Source: Curvibacter sp.
GTDB taxonomy: Bacteria > Pseudomonadota > Gammaproteobacteria > Burkholderiales > Burkholderiaceae_C
Direction of reading: 5' to 3'
Assembly (NCBI GenBank): GCA_020621965.1
Contig: JAHRYV010000001.1
Coordinates: 91,549 to 155,548, forward strand
Length of the DNA: 64,000 nt
Notes under the pieces: generated by a model
What the model was told of the DNA's origin: nothing
Seen by the model: the letters and a program-made list of their open reading frames with translations, nothing else
Database searches by the model: none
Part shown: positions 53,266 to 64,000 of the stretch, in pieces
How positions within the stretch are numbered: the first letter of the stretch is position 1
Layout of the letters: each line of letters opens with the position of its first letter
Made by a program: the position numbers and the translations under genes

Positions 53266-53742
53266 ATGAAAGCAAGTCTCCAACCCCTGTTGCTGGCCGC
53301 CCTGCTGGCCAGCGCCGCCCTGCCGGCCCTGGCCGAGCCCGCCGGCGGCCCCGCGGCGGCACCATGCGCCGTCAAGGCCGACGGCGAGCGCCATGCCTAC
53401 CGGCAGGCGCGCTGGCAGGACCGCGTGGCCCGACGCGCCGCCGAGCTCAAGACCGAGCTCAAGCTCAGCGCCGAGCAGGAAACAGCCTGGACCACCTACC
53501 TCGCCGCCATGAAGCCGCCGGCCGACGCTGCCACGCCGCAGCGCAGCGACCTCGCCCAGCTCACCACGCCCGAGCGCCTGGACCGCATGCGCTCGCTGCG
53601 CCAGCAGCGCGATGCCGCCTTCGAGCAGCGCGAGGCGGCCACCCGCACCTTCTACGGCGCGCTCAACACCGAGCAGAAGAAGATCTTCGATGAGCGCACC
53701 GCGCGCATGCACCGGCACGGTCGTCATCGCCATCAGGGCTGA
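53266..53742 (+). CDS. Spy/CpxP-family periplasmic chaperone-like protein
   Basis: 158 residues with a signal peptide (LQPLLLAALLASAALPALAEP). The mature part is helical with repeated LTxxQ-like motifs: LKLSAEQETAWTTYLAAM and ALNTEQKKIFDERTARMHRHG, the Spy/CpxP pattern. Its His-rich tail (HRHGRHRHQG) may bind metal. Spy proteins hold unfolded proteins in the periplasm and are often induced by copper stress, which fits the place next to cueR. The gap 53114-53265 (152 bp) holds a possible promoter but no clear site. Confidence 0.83.
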   Translation: MKASLQPLLLAALLASAALPALAEPAGGPAAAPCAVKADGERHAYRQARWQDRVARRAAELKTELKLSAEQETAWTTYLAAMKPPADAATPQRSDLAQLTTPERLDRMRSLRQQRDAAFEQREAATRTFYGALNTEQKKIFDERTARMHRHGRHRHQG

Positions 53743-53788
53743 CGGCGGCGGGTAACATCGGGGCTGGATCCACCCCCAGCCCGACCCG

Positions 53789-54613
53789 ATGCAAGCCCCT
53801 CCCGCGCCCGTCATACGCCAGATCCGTCTTCATGATCCCCTGCGCTGGCTGGCCCTGGGCTGGCGCGACATCGCCCGCTGCGGCTGGCTCAGTTTTGCGC
53901 ACGGTCTGATCCTGACCTTCTTCGGCTCGCTGCTCCTGCTGGTGGCCCACCAGCAGTTCTGGCTGCTGGCCGGCGCCTTCTCCGGCTTCCTGGTGGTGGC
54001 GCCGATCCTGGCCACCAGCCTGTACTGCATGAGCCGCGCGGTCGAAGGCGGCCGCAAGCCGGACTGGCGCTTTGTGCTGCAGGCCTGGCTGAGCTGGCGA
54101 CAGCACGGCAGCAGCGGCGACGGCAAGGACTGGCGCCTGGTCCAGTTCGGCCTGCTGCTGGCCCTGGCCGGTACCGGCTGGGTCCTGACCTCGGCGGCGC
54201 TGATCACCTTCCTGTCGCCCGTGCCGGTGCAAAGTCCGCTCGATTTCCTGCGCCACGTGGTGCTGGCGCGCGACCACTGGCTGTTCGAGCTCTGGCTGGC
54301 CCTGGGCGGCCTGATGGCCGCCCCCATCTTTGCCTCCACCGCGATCGCCATACCCCTGCTGCTGGACCGGCGCATCGGCGTGCTGCAGGCCGTGGTCACC
54401 AGCTGGGAGGCCGTGCTGGAAAACCCCGTGCCCATGGCTTGGTGGGCCGCCCTCATCATGGGCTTCACCCTGCTGGGGCTGCTGTCCGCCACGCTGGGCC
54501 TGATCGCCGTCATGCCCATGCTGGGCCACGCGACCTGGCATGCCTACCGCGACCTGGTGGACGCCTCCGCCTGGCCCGAACGCACGGCGCCGCGCACGCA
54601 GGGAGTGCGCTGA
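53789..54613 (+). CDS. DUF2189 (BPSS1780-type) integral membrane protein
   Basis: 274 residues. HDPLRWLALGWRDIARCGWLSFAHGLILTFFGSLLLLVA then several helices (FSGFLVVAPILATSLYCMSRAVEGGRKP) match the DUF2189 family of predicted transmembrane proteins with about six spans. Function unknown. It is followed by a DUF2788 gene overlapping by one base (stop and start share TGATG), so the two are coupled. No link to metals is visible. Confidence 0.83.
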   Translation: MQAPPAPVIRQIRLHDPLRWLALGWRDIARCGWLSFAHGLILTFFGSLLLLVAHQQFWLLAGAFSGFLVVAPILATSLYCMSRAVEGGRKPDWRFVLQAWLSWRQHGSSGDGKDWRLVQFGLLLALAGTGWVLTSAALITFLSPVPVQSPLDFLRHVVLARDHWLFELWLALGGLMAAPIFASTAIAIPLLLDRRIGVLQAVVTSWEAVLENPVPMAWWAALIMGFTLLGLLSATLGLIAVMPMLGHATWHAYRDLVDASAWPERTAPRTQGVR

Positions 54614-54822
54614 TGTTCGGCTACTCGGAAGAACAGATCGCCGCCTTCGGCCTGTCTTTTGGCGTGGGCGCCTTCATGCTCTACATGCTGTTCATCATCG
54701 GCCATCTGGCCTGGGAATCGAAAGCCGGGCGCTTCGGCACCTTCGTGCTCTTCCTCGGACTGGCCTTCGGCATGGTGGGCTTTGCGGCCAAGTTCGTCAT
54801 CCAGTGGCTGATCGAAAAATGA
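54613..54822 (+). CDS. DUF2788 small membrane protein
   Basis: 69 residues: MFGYSEEQIAAFGLSFGVGAFMLYMLFIIGHLAWESKAGRFGTFVLFLGLAFGMVGFAAKFVIQWLIEK. Two membrane helices with a short loop, the DUF2788 pattern. The start is the ATG overlapping the preceding stop. Function unknown; conserved in Burkholderiales next to DUF2189-type genes (knowledge of the group). Confidence 0.85.
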   Translation: MFGYSEEQIAAFGLSFGVGAFMLYMLFIIGHLAWESKAGRFGTFVLFLGLAFGMVGFAAKFVIQWLIEK

Positions 54823-54832
54823 ACCGCGGGGC

Positions 54833-55411
54833 TCAGCCAAATGGTTTGATGCCGATCAGCAGGCCGTGCAGGCCGAAAGCAAAAACGGCCCAGGCCGCCA
54901 CGCCCAGCACCACGGTCAGCAGCGTCGCCGGCAGCCGGCCGGCGGCGTAGTGCACACCGTCGCGTCGGTCACGCCGGCGCGCGATGCTGTAGCTGAACAC
55001 GCCCCAGACGAGGAAAGATCCGAACAGCAGCAGGTGGGCCAGCATGCCGGTGGTCAGCAGATGCGCCAGCGCCCAGGCCTTCACGCCCAGTACCATGGGG
55101 TGATGCAGCCGCGCCTTGATGGCGTTACCCGGCACATAGGCCGCCGCCAGCAGCACGAAGGCCAGCAGCGTGAGCAGGGACGCGCCGTGTTTCAGTCCGC
55201 GCGGCGGCGACCACAGCAGCACCGGCTGATCGCGCGCCAGATCGAAACCCCAGGCGATCAACGCCAGCCCGGCCAGCGCCAGCAGCGAATACAGGCCCTT
55301 CCAGGTCCCCTTGCCCAACCGCGTGCGCATGCGATGGCGCCAGTCCTCCGCCACCATGCGCACCGAGTGCACGCCGAGGAAGACGATCAGACCGGCAATC
55401 AGCAGTTTCAT
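54833..55411 (-). CDS. NnrU-domain membrane protein
   Basis: 192 residues from MKLLIAGLIVFLGVHSVRMVAEDWRHRMRTRLGKGTWKGLYSLLALAGLALIAWGFDLAR. Five to six membrane helices with HP near LHHPMVLGVKAWALAHLL match NnrU, first known beside nitrite/nitric-oxide reductases and in other contexts, including carotenoid isomerase-like proteins. ATG follows AGGAG. The role here is unknown; there is no denitrification gene nearby. Confidence 0.83.
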   Translation of the reverse strand: MKLLIAGLIVFLGVHSVRMVAEDWRHRMRTRLGKGTWKGLYSLLALAGLALIAWGFDLARDQPVLLWSPPRGLKHGASLLTLLAFVLLAAAYVPGNAIKARLHHPMVLGVKAWALAHLLTTGMLAHLLLFGSFLVWGVFSYSIARRRDRRDGVHYAAGRLPATLLTVVLGVAAWAVFAFGLHGLLIGIKPFG

Positions 55412-55509
55412 GGCCAACTCCTAGGGTGGACGCGCAGGCCGGGCCGGACCCAGCCGCCGCCCCGCGCACGACGATGCGGAATTATGCGGCCTCGCCCGCG
55501 CTCCGCGGG

Positions 55510-56121
55510 CTAGGTCCGCGCGTAGCGCGACAGCAGGGCCGCTACACCCTGCCGCTGGCATTGCTGCAAAGCCATCAGCAGCGCATGATCGGCTCCGCCC
55601 ACCTGGTAGCGCCGATCCAGGTCGGCTCGGATCTGCAGTAGCAGCTGTGCGGCCATCTCGGCATCCGCCAGGGCCCGGTGCGCTGCCCCGGTGCGCGGCA
55701 GCCGATGGTAGTCCACCAGTGTGCCCAGCTTGTGATTCGGCGCCTGCGGATACAGCCGCCGCGCCAGCAGCAGGGTGCAGGCGAAGGGCTGCGCCGCCGG
55801 CAGGCCCGCGCGGGCCAGTTCGGCCACCCAGAACTTGCGATCGAAGGATGCGTTGTGGGCCACCATGGGCGCGTCGCCGACGAAGCGGCTGGCCTCGCGC
55901 ATCACCTCGGCCGCCGCGGGCGCGGCGGCCACCATGGCGTTGCTGATGCCGGTGAGCTGGGTGATGAAGGCCGGAATGCGCACCCCGGCGTTCATCAGGC
56001 TCTGGTAGCGGTCCACCACCCGGGCGCCCTCGACCAGCACGATCGCAACTTCCGTGGCGCGGTCGCCCTGGACGGGCGAAATGCCCGTGGTCTCGAAGTC
56101 GATGACGGCAACGGGTTTCAT
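55510..56121 (-). CDS. DnaQ-like 3'-5' exonuclease (DEDDh family)
   Basis: 203 residues from MKPVAVIDFETTGISPVQGDRATEVAIVLVEG. ExoI motif DFETT, ExoII NASFDRKFW and ExoIII HRALADAEMAA are all in place with their metal-binding acids and His, the DEDDh set. It removes 3' nucleotides; it is shorter than DNA polymerase III epsilon with no extra domain, so a repair or RNase T-like role is possible. It lies 22 bases downstream of gyrB. Confidence 0.87.
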   Translation of the reverse strand: MKPVAVIDFETTGISPVQGDRATEVAIVLVEGARVVDRYQSLMNAGVRIPAFITQLTGISNAMVAAAPAAAEVMREASRFVGDAPMVAHNASFDRKFWVAELARAGLPAAQPFACTLLLARRLYPQAPNHKLGTLVDYHRLPRTGAAHRALADAEMAAQLLLQIRADLDRRYQVGGADHALLMALQQCQRQGVAALLSRYART

Positions 56122-56143
56122 GCCACCCGGGCGCAACGTGCCG

Positions 56144-58729
<2,586 letters not shown>

Positions 58730-58766
58730 TTACTTTTTCAACACTAATCAAACTCTTGAATGAACA

Positions 58767-58799
58767 GACCCGCCATGAACCTGCCGTTCATCGCGGGTC
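58767..58799. terminator. Hairpin between dnaN and gyrB
   Basis: GACCCGC, one mismatch, ATGAAC, 5-base loop, GTTCAT, one mismatch, GCGGGTC. The stem is strong (13 paired of 14) but is not followed by a clear U-run on the minus strand (TGTTCATTC), so it is a transcript-end or processing structure rather than a sure terminator. Confidence 0.55.
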
Positions 58800-58816
58800 G
58801 GAACGTTCGCTATTGC

Positions 58817-59923
58817 TCAGATGCGCATCGGCATCACGACATACTTGAAGCTGTGGTTGTCGGGAATCGTGATCAGCGCCGAGCTGTTGGAGTCCGACAG
58901 TTCCACCTTGACCATGTCCTGCCCCATGTTCGTCAACACGTCGATCAGATAGGTCACGTTGAAGCCGATCTCGATGCTGTCGCCGCTGTAGTCGATGTCC
59001 AGCTCGTCCACCGCTTCTTCCTGCTCGGCGTTGTTGGACGCCACGCGCAAGGTGCCGGGATCGATGTTCAGGCGCACGCCCTTGAACTTGTCGCTGGTCA
59101 GGATGGCGGTGCGCTGCAGGCTGGCCAGCAGCGGCTGACGGCCCAGGGTGATGCCGTTCTTGTGGTTCTTCGGGATCACGCGGTTGTAGTCCGGGAACTT
59201 GCCTTCCACCAGCTTGGTCACGAACTCCATGCCGCCGAAGGTGAACTTGGCCTGGTTGCTGGCGAACTGCATCTCGATCGCCCCCTCGGTGTCGCTGAGC
59301 AGGCGCTGCATTTCCAGCACCGTCTTGCGCGGCAGAATGACTTCCTGCTTGGGCACTTCCACATCCAGCGTGGCCGAAGCAAAGGCCAGACGGTGGCCGT
59401 CGGTGGCCACCAGGCTCAGTTGCTTGCCCTCAGCGACGAACAGGATGCCGTTGAGGTAGTAGCGGATGTCATGCACCGCCATGGCAAAGGAGACCTGGCT
59501 CAGCAGCTCCTTGAGCGTCTTCTGCGGCACGCTGAAGGCCGGACCGAAATTGGCCGCCTCCTGCACCAGTGGGAAGTCCTCGGCCGGCAGCGTCTGCAGC
59601 GTGAACTTGCTCTTGCCACCCTTGAGGATCAGCTTGTTCTGGCTGGACTCCAGGCTCACGGTCTGGTCGGCCGGCATGGTGCGCAGAATGTCGATCAGCT
59701 TGCGCGCGCCCACGGTGGTGCTGAAGTTGCCGGCGTCGCCATCGAGTTCGGCTGTGGTGCGGATCTGAATTTCCAGGTCACTGGTCGTGAACTGCAGGGC
59801 ACTGCCGGTCTTGCGCAACATCACGTTGGCCAGGATGGGCAGGGTGTGACGGCGCTCCACGATACCGGAGACCGACTGGAACACGGAGAGGACTTTGTCT
59901 TGCGTTGCCTTCAGGACGATCAT
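58817..59923 (-). CDS. dnaN: DNA polymerase III beta subunit (sliding clamp)
   Basis: 368 residues, starting MIVLKATQDKVLSVFQSVSGIVERRHTLPILANVML and ending FKYVVMPMRI, the usual three-domain clamp. It forms a ring around DNA that holds the polymerase. No start ambiguity: ATG with GAGGTTGAC upstream. It follows dnaA after a gap that carries DnaA boxes and repeats. Confidence 0.96.
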   Translation of the reverse strand: MIVLKATQDKVLSVFQSVSGIVERRHTLPILANVMLRKTGSALQFTTSDLEIQIRTTAELDGDAGNFSTTVGARKLIDILRTMPADQTVSLESSQNKLILKGGKSKFTLQTLPAEDFPLVQEAANFGPAFSVPQKTLKELLSQVSFAMAVHDIRYYLNGILFVAEGKQLSLVATDGHRLAFASATLDVEVPKQEVILPRKTVLEMQRLLSDTEGAIEMQFASNQAKFTFGGMEFVTKLVEGKFPDYNRVIPKNHKNGITLGRQPLLASLQRTAILTSDKFKGVRLNIDPGTLRVASNNAEQEEAVDELDIDYSGDSIEIGFNVTYLIDVLTNMGQDMVKVELSDSNSSALITIPDNHSFKYVVMPMRI

Positions 59924-60144
59924 GTCAACCTCTTCTTTAATTTCTCTATTTCAAATTAGTAGTAGTAGGTAAAGCGCGCACTTTTCTGTGGATAGCGCCA
60001 TTTTCCCTTTTTTTATCAACGACTTGCCAACTGTCTAACCATGTGGGCAGCGGGTCTGATTGAACCTTGCCCGGCATGCATAACTTCTCATATCTGTAGC
60101 GGCCTGTGGATAAGTCATGACTTGTGCCGGAACTATCCCCAGGC
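59924..60144. other. Probable oriC segment (dnaA-dnaN gap)
   Basis: The 221-bp gap contains TGTGGATAG at 59987-59995 (one mismatch from the DnaA box), a perfect box TGTGGATAA (rev. TTATCCACA) at 60105-60113, an AT-rich run with TTTTTTTATC near 60007-60017, and four TAG triplets in a row at 59957-59968 next to a GCGCGC stretch and a box, like a DnaA-trio unwinding unit. It is likely part or all of the origin. Confidence 0.6.
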
Positions 60145-61557
60145 TTATCCTTTGAGCGTCTGTTCAAGTACATGCAGTTGCTGGTTCAATTCGGTCAGTT
60201 GCTGGCGCTCGCCGGAAATCTTGCGCACGGCATGCAGGACGGTGGTGTGGTCGCGGCCGCCAAATAGCTCGCCGATCTCGGGCAGGCTCTTCTGGGTCAG
60301 TTCCTTGGCCAGGTACATGGCGATCTGGCGTGGCCGGGCAATGCTGGCCGGCCGCTTCTTGGAGTACATGTCGGCGACCTTGATCTTGTAATAATCGGCC
60401 ACCGTCTTCTGGATGTTTTCCACCGAGATCTGCCGGTTCTGGATCGACAGCAGATCGCGCAGGGCTTCGCGCGCCAGCTGGATGGAGATTTCCTTCTGGT
60501 TGAAGCGCGAATAGGCCAGGATCTTGCGCAGTGCGCCTTCGAGTTCGCGCACGTTGGAGCGCACGTTCTTCGCCACGAAAAAAGCCACCTCTTCCGGCAT
60601 CTCGGTGCCTTCGCTCAGTGCCTTGTTGATCAGGATCGCGACCCGCATTTCCAGCTCGGGCGGCTCGATGGCCACGGTCAGGCCGGAATCGAAGCGCGAC
60701 ACCAGCCGTTCGTGGATGTCCAGCAGGCCCTTGGGATAGGTGTCGCTGGTCATCACGATGTGGGATTTCTTGGCCAGCAGGGCTTCGAAGGCGTTGAAAA
60801 ACTCCTCCTGGGTACGCTCCTTGTTGGCAAAGAACTGCACATCGTCGATCAGCAGCAGGTCTAGCGAGTGGTATTTGTCCTTGAACTCGTCGAAGGTCTT
60901 GCGCTGATAAGCCTTAACCACATCCGAGACGAACTGCTCCGCATGGATGTAGAGAACTTTGGCGCTTGGCCGCTCGGCCAGCAGGCGGTTGCCCACGGCA
61001 TGGATCAGGTGGGTCTTGCCCAGGCCGACCCCGCCGTAGATGAACAGCGGGTTATAAAGCTGACCCGGGGAACTGGCCACATGCATGGCCGCAGCCCGTG
61101 CCATGCGGTTGGCGGTGCCTTCCACCAGGGTCTCGAAGGTCAGCGCCGTATTGAGTCGATTGCGGCTCCCGCCATTGGCACGCTCCACGCTGGCGCCATA
61201 CGACTCCTCCGCTGGCAAGGCCTCAGCCTCCGCGATCGGCTCTCTGTATTTAACCTGATTTTCCCTGGGTGTGAGCGCTAGCTCAAGCTGTACGGGCTGC
61301 CCATACATCTTCTCCAGCAGCGCCGCGATACGGGCACTGTATTGGGCCCGCACCCAGTCAAGTTTGAAACGGTTGACGACAAACAGCGTCACGCGGGAGA
61401 AGTCCTCCGCCACCTGCGCCGTCAAGGGCTTGATCCAGGTATTGAACTGCTGTTCAGGCAGTTCCTGGGCCAGTTGGTCCACGCAGGCCTGCCAAAGGCT
61501 CTGCCCTGCATCCTGGTTGGTATTCATCGCCTGCCGGTTGGATCGTCCCTCGCTCAT
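60145..61557 (-). CDS. dnaA: Chromosomal replication initiator DnaA
   Basis: 470 residues. Domain [26 protein letters not shown], domain III AAA+ with Walker [17 protein letters not shown] and Walker [22 protein letters not shown], and domain IV DNA-binding helix [15 protein letters not shown]. It binds DnaA boxes and opens the origin. Start MSEGRSNR (61557) was taken; MNTNQD at 61527 is also possible because neither has a strong ribosome site. Its promoter overlaps a perfect DnaA box. Confidence 0.96.
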   Translation of the reverse strand: MSEGRSNRQAMNTNQDAGQSLWQACVDQLAQELPEQQFNTWIKPLTAQVAEDFSRVTLFVVNRFKLDWVRAQYSARIAALLEKMYGQPVQLELALTPRENQVKYREPIAEAEALPAEESYGASVERANGGSRNRLNTALTFETLVEGTANRMARAAAMHVASSPGQLYNPLFIYGGVGLGKTHLIHAVGNRLLAERPSAKVLYIHAEQFVSDVVKAYQRKTFDEFKDKYHSLDLLLIDDVQFFANKERTQEEFFNAFEALLAKKSHIVMTSDTYPKGLLDIHERLVSRFDSGLTVAIEPPELEMRVAILINKALSEGTEMPEEVAFFVAKNVRSNVRELEGALRKILAYSRFNQKEISIQLAREALRDLLSIQNRQISVENIQKTVADYYKIKVADMYSKKRPASIARPRQIAMYLAKELTQKSLPEIGELFGGRDHTTVLHAVRKISGERQQLTELNQQLHVLEQTLKG

Positions 61558-61600
61558 AGGTGTTGATTATTGTGGATAGATGGGTCAACCGGAAGGCTGA

Positions 61601-61629
61601 ATTGTAAATTATCAAGAATTTATCCACAA
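61601..61629 (-). promoter_or_regulatory. Predicted dnaA promoter overlapping a perfect DnaA box
   Basis: On the minus strand TTGTGG (-35), 17 bases, TACAAT (-10). The -35 lies inside the DnaA box TTATCCACA at 61620-61628, so DnaA would repress its own transcription. A second weaker box (TGTGGATAG) is at 61571-61579. Confidence 0.6.
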
Positions 61630-61684
61630 GCTTCCCCACGGCTGGATCGCTTCAAGTAGCGCACGCAGTGAAACAGCCAACACA

Positions 61685-61713
61685 TTGCCAGCATTGAAAA
61701 ATTTTGCGATAAT
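61685..61713 (+). promoter_or_regulatory. Predicted rpmH promoter
   Basis: TTGCCA, 17 bases, GATAAT: a near-consensus sigma-70 site pointing toward rpmH, 160 bases upstream of its start, with a long GC-rich leader between. It faces away from the dnaA promoter. Confidence 0.65.
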
Positions 61714-61875
61714 TTGCGGTTTTCCCGAGGCTTGTGGTGGGCCCGGTCGCTGCCCCAGGGCAGTGGGCCGGGGACGCGGGCATGCGAACGGGACATTTCG
61801 TGGGCCCTGTCACCGGTGTGGATGGCAGGCCTGCATGGCAAGAACAACTCCACCGCTATTCCCAAGGATTTCGAG

Positions 61876-62010
61876 ATGAAACGCACTTATCAACCTTCCA
61901 AGATCCGTCGTGCCCGCACTCACGGTTTCCTGGTCCGCATGAAGACCCGTGGCGGCCGCGCCGTCATCAACGCACGTCGCGCCAAGGGCCGCAAGCGCCT
62001 GGCCGTCTGA
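61876..62010 (+). CDS. rpmH: Ribosomal protein bL34
   Basis: 44 residues, [44 protein letters not shown], the full-length highly basic L34 family. It is part of the 50S subunit. It starts the rpmH-rnpA-yidD-yidC operon next to dnaA, the standard order near the origin. The long leader between promoter and start may carry control elements, but nothing specific was seen. Confidence 0.97.
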   Translation: MKRTYQPSKIRRARTHGFLVRMKTRGGRAVINARRAKGRKRLAV

Positions 62011-62070
62011 GCTGGCCGATCCGGCACACGACCCTGAGACGGGTTTGCGCAGCCCATATGAGGGCGCACC

Positions 62071-62493
62071 ATGCAGGCGCGGCGGCTGAAAACCCGGCAA
62101 CAGTTTCAGGCCGTGCTGGCATGTGCCCCCTTTGCCCGGACGGAGCATTTCGTCATGCATCGCATGGTTCTGGAGACGGCGGGCACGTCCAGCGCGCCTG
62201 TCGCCGCGACGGCCATGCCGTTTCCGGTTGACGGTCTCTGGCTCGGCGCCATGGTCCCCAAGCGTTGGGCGCGCCGTGCCGTCACGCGCAATCTCATCAA
62301 GCGTCAGATCTACAGCGTGGCGGACGAGCAGCAGCTCGCCCTGCCTGCAGCTGCCTATCTGGTGCGCCTGCGCAGCGGCTTTGACCGGCTGCAGTTCAAG
62401 AGCGCTGCCTCCGACCCGCTGCGTGCCGCCGTGCGGCATGAAATCGAACAGCTGTTCGCCCGGGCCGCGCGGCCGCTGAAGGTGGCCGCATGA
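62071..62493 (+). CDS. rnpA: Ribonuclease P protein component
   Basis: 140 residues. The conserved RNR-type helix AVTRNLIKRQIYSVA is present, and basic residues are abundant (MQARRLKTRQQFQAVL). It binds the M1 RNA and helps in tRNA 5' maturation. An insertion in the middle (TAGTSSAPVAATAMPFPVDG) is common in this group. It overlaps yidD by 4 bases. Confidence 0.92.
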   Translation: MQARRLKTRQQFQAVLACAPFARTEHFVMHRMVLETAGTSSAPVAATAMPFPVDGLWLGAMVPKRWARRAVTRNLIKRQIYSVADEQQLALPAAAYLVRLRSGFDRLQFKSAASDPLRAAVRHEIEQLFARAARPLKVAA

Positions 62494-62762
62494 TCAACCA
62501 GCTGCTCATCGGCCTGGTCAAGGGCTACCGTCTGTTCCTCAGCCCCTGGCTGGGTTCGTCCTGCCGTTTCGAACCCACCTGTTCCCTGTATGCCCTGGAC
62601 GCCCTGCGCCAGCACGGCTCGCTGGCAGGCAGTTATCTGACCGTCCATCGGCTGCTGCGCTGCCATCCCTGGTGCGACGGCGGCCACGATCCGGTGCCGG
62701 GCCGCAAGCCCCGCCTTTTTACCGGCCTGCTCTCTTCCCCCTCTGAAAAGAAGACTTCATGA
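62490..62762 (+). CDS. yidD: Membrane protein insertion efficiency factor YidD
   Basis: 90 residues. LLIGLVKGYRLFLSPWLGSSCRFEPTCSLYALDALRQHG and RLLRCHPWCDGGHDPVPG hold the three conserved cysteines. It is a membrane-associated helper of YidC. It overlaps rnpA by 4 bases and the yidC start by 4, so the operon is coupled. Confidence 0.94.
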   Translation: MINQLLIGLVKGYRLFLSPWLGSSCRFEPTCSLYALDALRQHGSLAGSYLTVHRLLRCHPWCDGGHDPVPGRKPRLFTGLLSSPSEKKTS

Positions 62763-64000
62763 ACGATATTCGCCGCACCATCCTGTGGGTGATTTTTGGC
62801 TTCTCCCTGGTCCTGCTGTGGGACCAGTGGCAGATCCACAATGGTCGACCCGCCACGTTCTTCCCGAGCCCGACGGCCAGAACCGCGGCGGCGCCGCAAA
62901 CCGGCGCGGCCACCGCAACGGCAACGGCGGCGTCCGCGGCCGTGCCCAGCGCCACGGGCGTGGCCCAGGCCGGCAACAGCAGCGAGCGCATCGCCAAACC
63001 CGAAACCCAGGCTCAGGCGGCGCGCGAGCGGGTGGTGGTGCGCAGCGACCTGCTGCAACTGACCTTCGACACTGAAGGCGGTTCGCTGGTCCGCTCCGAG
63101 TTCCTGCAGCATCGCGACCAGAAGCATCGCGAGCAGCACGTGGTCCTGTTCGACGACAGCAAGGAGCGGGTCTACCTGTCCCAGAGTGGCCTGATCGCCG
63201 GCGCTGGTGGCGGCAACTTCCCGACCCACAAGACCGCAATGCAACTCATCGCCGGCAAGCGCGAGCTCAAGGACGGCGTCGATGAACTGGTGGTGAAGTT
63301 CGAGTCGGCCGAGGTCGGCGGCGTCAAGCTGGTCAAGACCTACACCCTCAAGCGCGGCAGCTACGCCGTGAACGTCAAGCATGAAGTGCAGAACGTGGGC
63401 AGCGCGCCGGTGGCGCCGCAGCTCTACCTGCAGCTGGTGCGCGACGGCAACAAGCTGGCCGGCGAGTCCTCCTTCTATTCGACTTTCACCGGTCCGGCGG
63501 TCTATACCGAGGCCAAGAAATACCAGAAGGTCGAGTTCAGCGACATCGAGAAGAACAAGGCCGAGTTCGAGAAGCAGTCCCCCAACGGCTACGTGGCCAT
63601 GGTGCAGCATTACTTCGCCAGCGCCTGGCTGCTGGCCGAGGGCGTGCAGCGCGAAATCTTCGCGCGCAAGGTCGACACTAATCTGTATGCCGTGGGCATG
63701 ATCACGACGCTGGAAGCCATCGCCCCGGCCAGCAGCCGGGCTGTCGAAGCGCGCCTGTTCGTCGGCCCGCAGGAAGAGAAGACGCTCGAGGCCATCGCCC
63801 CGGGCCTGGAACTCGTCAAGGACTACGGCTGGCTGACCATCCTGGCCAAGCCGCTGTACTGGCTGCTGGACCAGCTGCACAAGCTGCTGCACAACTGGGG
63901 CTGGTCCATCGTGGCGCTGGTGGTGCTGCTCAAGATCGCCTTCTATTGGCTCAATGCCAAGGCCTACGCCAGCATGGCCAAGATGAAGGCCATCAATCCC
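62759..64000 (+). CDS. yidC: Membrane protein insertase YidC (cut by window end)
   Basis: 414 codons are seen to base 64000. N-terminal MNDIRRTILWVIFGFSLVLLWDQWQIHNG gives the first membrane helix; the large periplasmic domain follows an Ala/Thr-rich linker (TARTAAAPQTGAATATATAASA) and runs to about residue 340; then the conserved insertase core begins (YGWLTILAKPLYWLLDQLHKLLHNWGWSIVALVVLLKIAFYWLNAKAYASMAKMKAI). It inserts proteins into the inner membrane. The ATG shares bases with the yidD stop. Confidence 0.95.
   Translation, partial: MNDIRRTILWVIFGFSLVLLWDQWQIHNGRPATFFPSPTARTAAAPQTGAATATATAASAAVPSATGVAQAGNSSERIAKPETQAQAARERVVVRSDLLQLTFDTEGGSLVRSEFLQHRDQKHREQHVVLFDDSKERVYLSQSGLIAGAGGGNFPTHKTAMQLIAGKRELKDGVDELVVKFESAEVGGVKLVKTYTLKRGSYAVNVKHEVQNVGSAPVAPQLYLQLVRDGNKLAGESSFYSTFTGPAVYTEAKKYQKVEFSDIEKNKAEFEKQSPNGYVAMVQHYFASAWLLAEGVQREIFARKVDTNLYAVGMITTLEAIAPASSRAVEARLFVGPQEEKTLEAIAPGLELVKDYGWLTILAKPLYWLLDQLHKLLHNWGWSIVALVVLLKIAFYWLNAKAYASMAKMKAINP

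Overview
The window is GC-rich bacterial chromosome from a betaproteobacterium, most likely order Burkholderiales, family Comamonadaceae. This is judged from codon use, the order rpmH-rnpA-yidD-yidC / dnaA-dnaN-gyrB, the protein sequences, and genes such as NnrU, DUF2788, DUF2189 and DUF3240 proteins. It covers the replication-origin region: dnaA, dnaN and gyrB run leftward, rpmH, rnpA, yidD and yidC run rightward, and the partition region (mnmG, rsmG, parA, parB with four parS sites) lies about 35 kb away.

Layout. 1-4.2 kb: leftward minor-pilin cluster of a type IV pilus (pilE-fimT-pilV-pilW-pilX-pilY1, the last cut by the window edge). 4.4-6.1 kb: TetR regulator and a small operon (37-residue membrane peptide plus alpha/beta hydrolase), both preceded by the same palindromic operator. 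6.1-17.4 kb: uracil salvage (upp/uraA), corrinoid adenosyltransferase, FAD-linked D-lactate dehydrogenase-like enzyme, a PAS-GGDEF-EAL protein with a degenerate GGDEF site, an OmpA-like protein, a lipoprotein, two methyltransferases and an EamA transporter. 17.4-19.3 kb: an AT-richer patch with a dGTPase and a 58-residue gene, probably acquired. 19.3-26.4 kb: partition and tRNA-modification genes. Here parB and mnmG both carry clustered small deletions, and an inverted-repeat element lies between the LysE gene and rsmG.

26.4-33.9 kb: a branched-chain-amino-acid-type ABC transporter operon (binding protein, LivH, LivM, LivG, LivF) ending in an aldehyde dehydrogenase, with a divergent AraC-type regulator. 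It looks like uptake plus first oxidation of an aromatic or related compound. 33.9-53.7 kb: a metal-resistance block. It has a CusA-like RND system with a DUF3240 protein, two outer-membrane proteins of unknown role, an OmpR/histidine-kinase pair divergent from a CzcA-like CBA system, a hemerythrin protein, and a copper module (CopA ATPase, CopZ chaperone, CueR regulator) whose two divergent promoters both have the 19-bp spacer of MerR-family control, then a DUF2892 and a Spy/CpxP-like protein. 53.8-56.1 kb: small membrane proteins and a DEDDh exonuclease. 56.1-64 kb: gyrB, dnaN, dnaA, origin signals, rpmH, rnpA, yidD and the start of yidC.

No CRISPR array, transposase, rRNA or intact tRNA was seen. 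The most notable items are the paired TetR operators, the dGTPase patch, the parS/inverted-repeat region, the clustered indels in parB and mnmG, and the mirrored CueR promoters.
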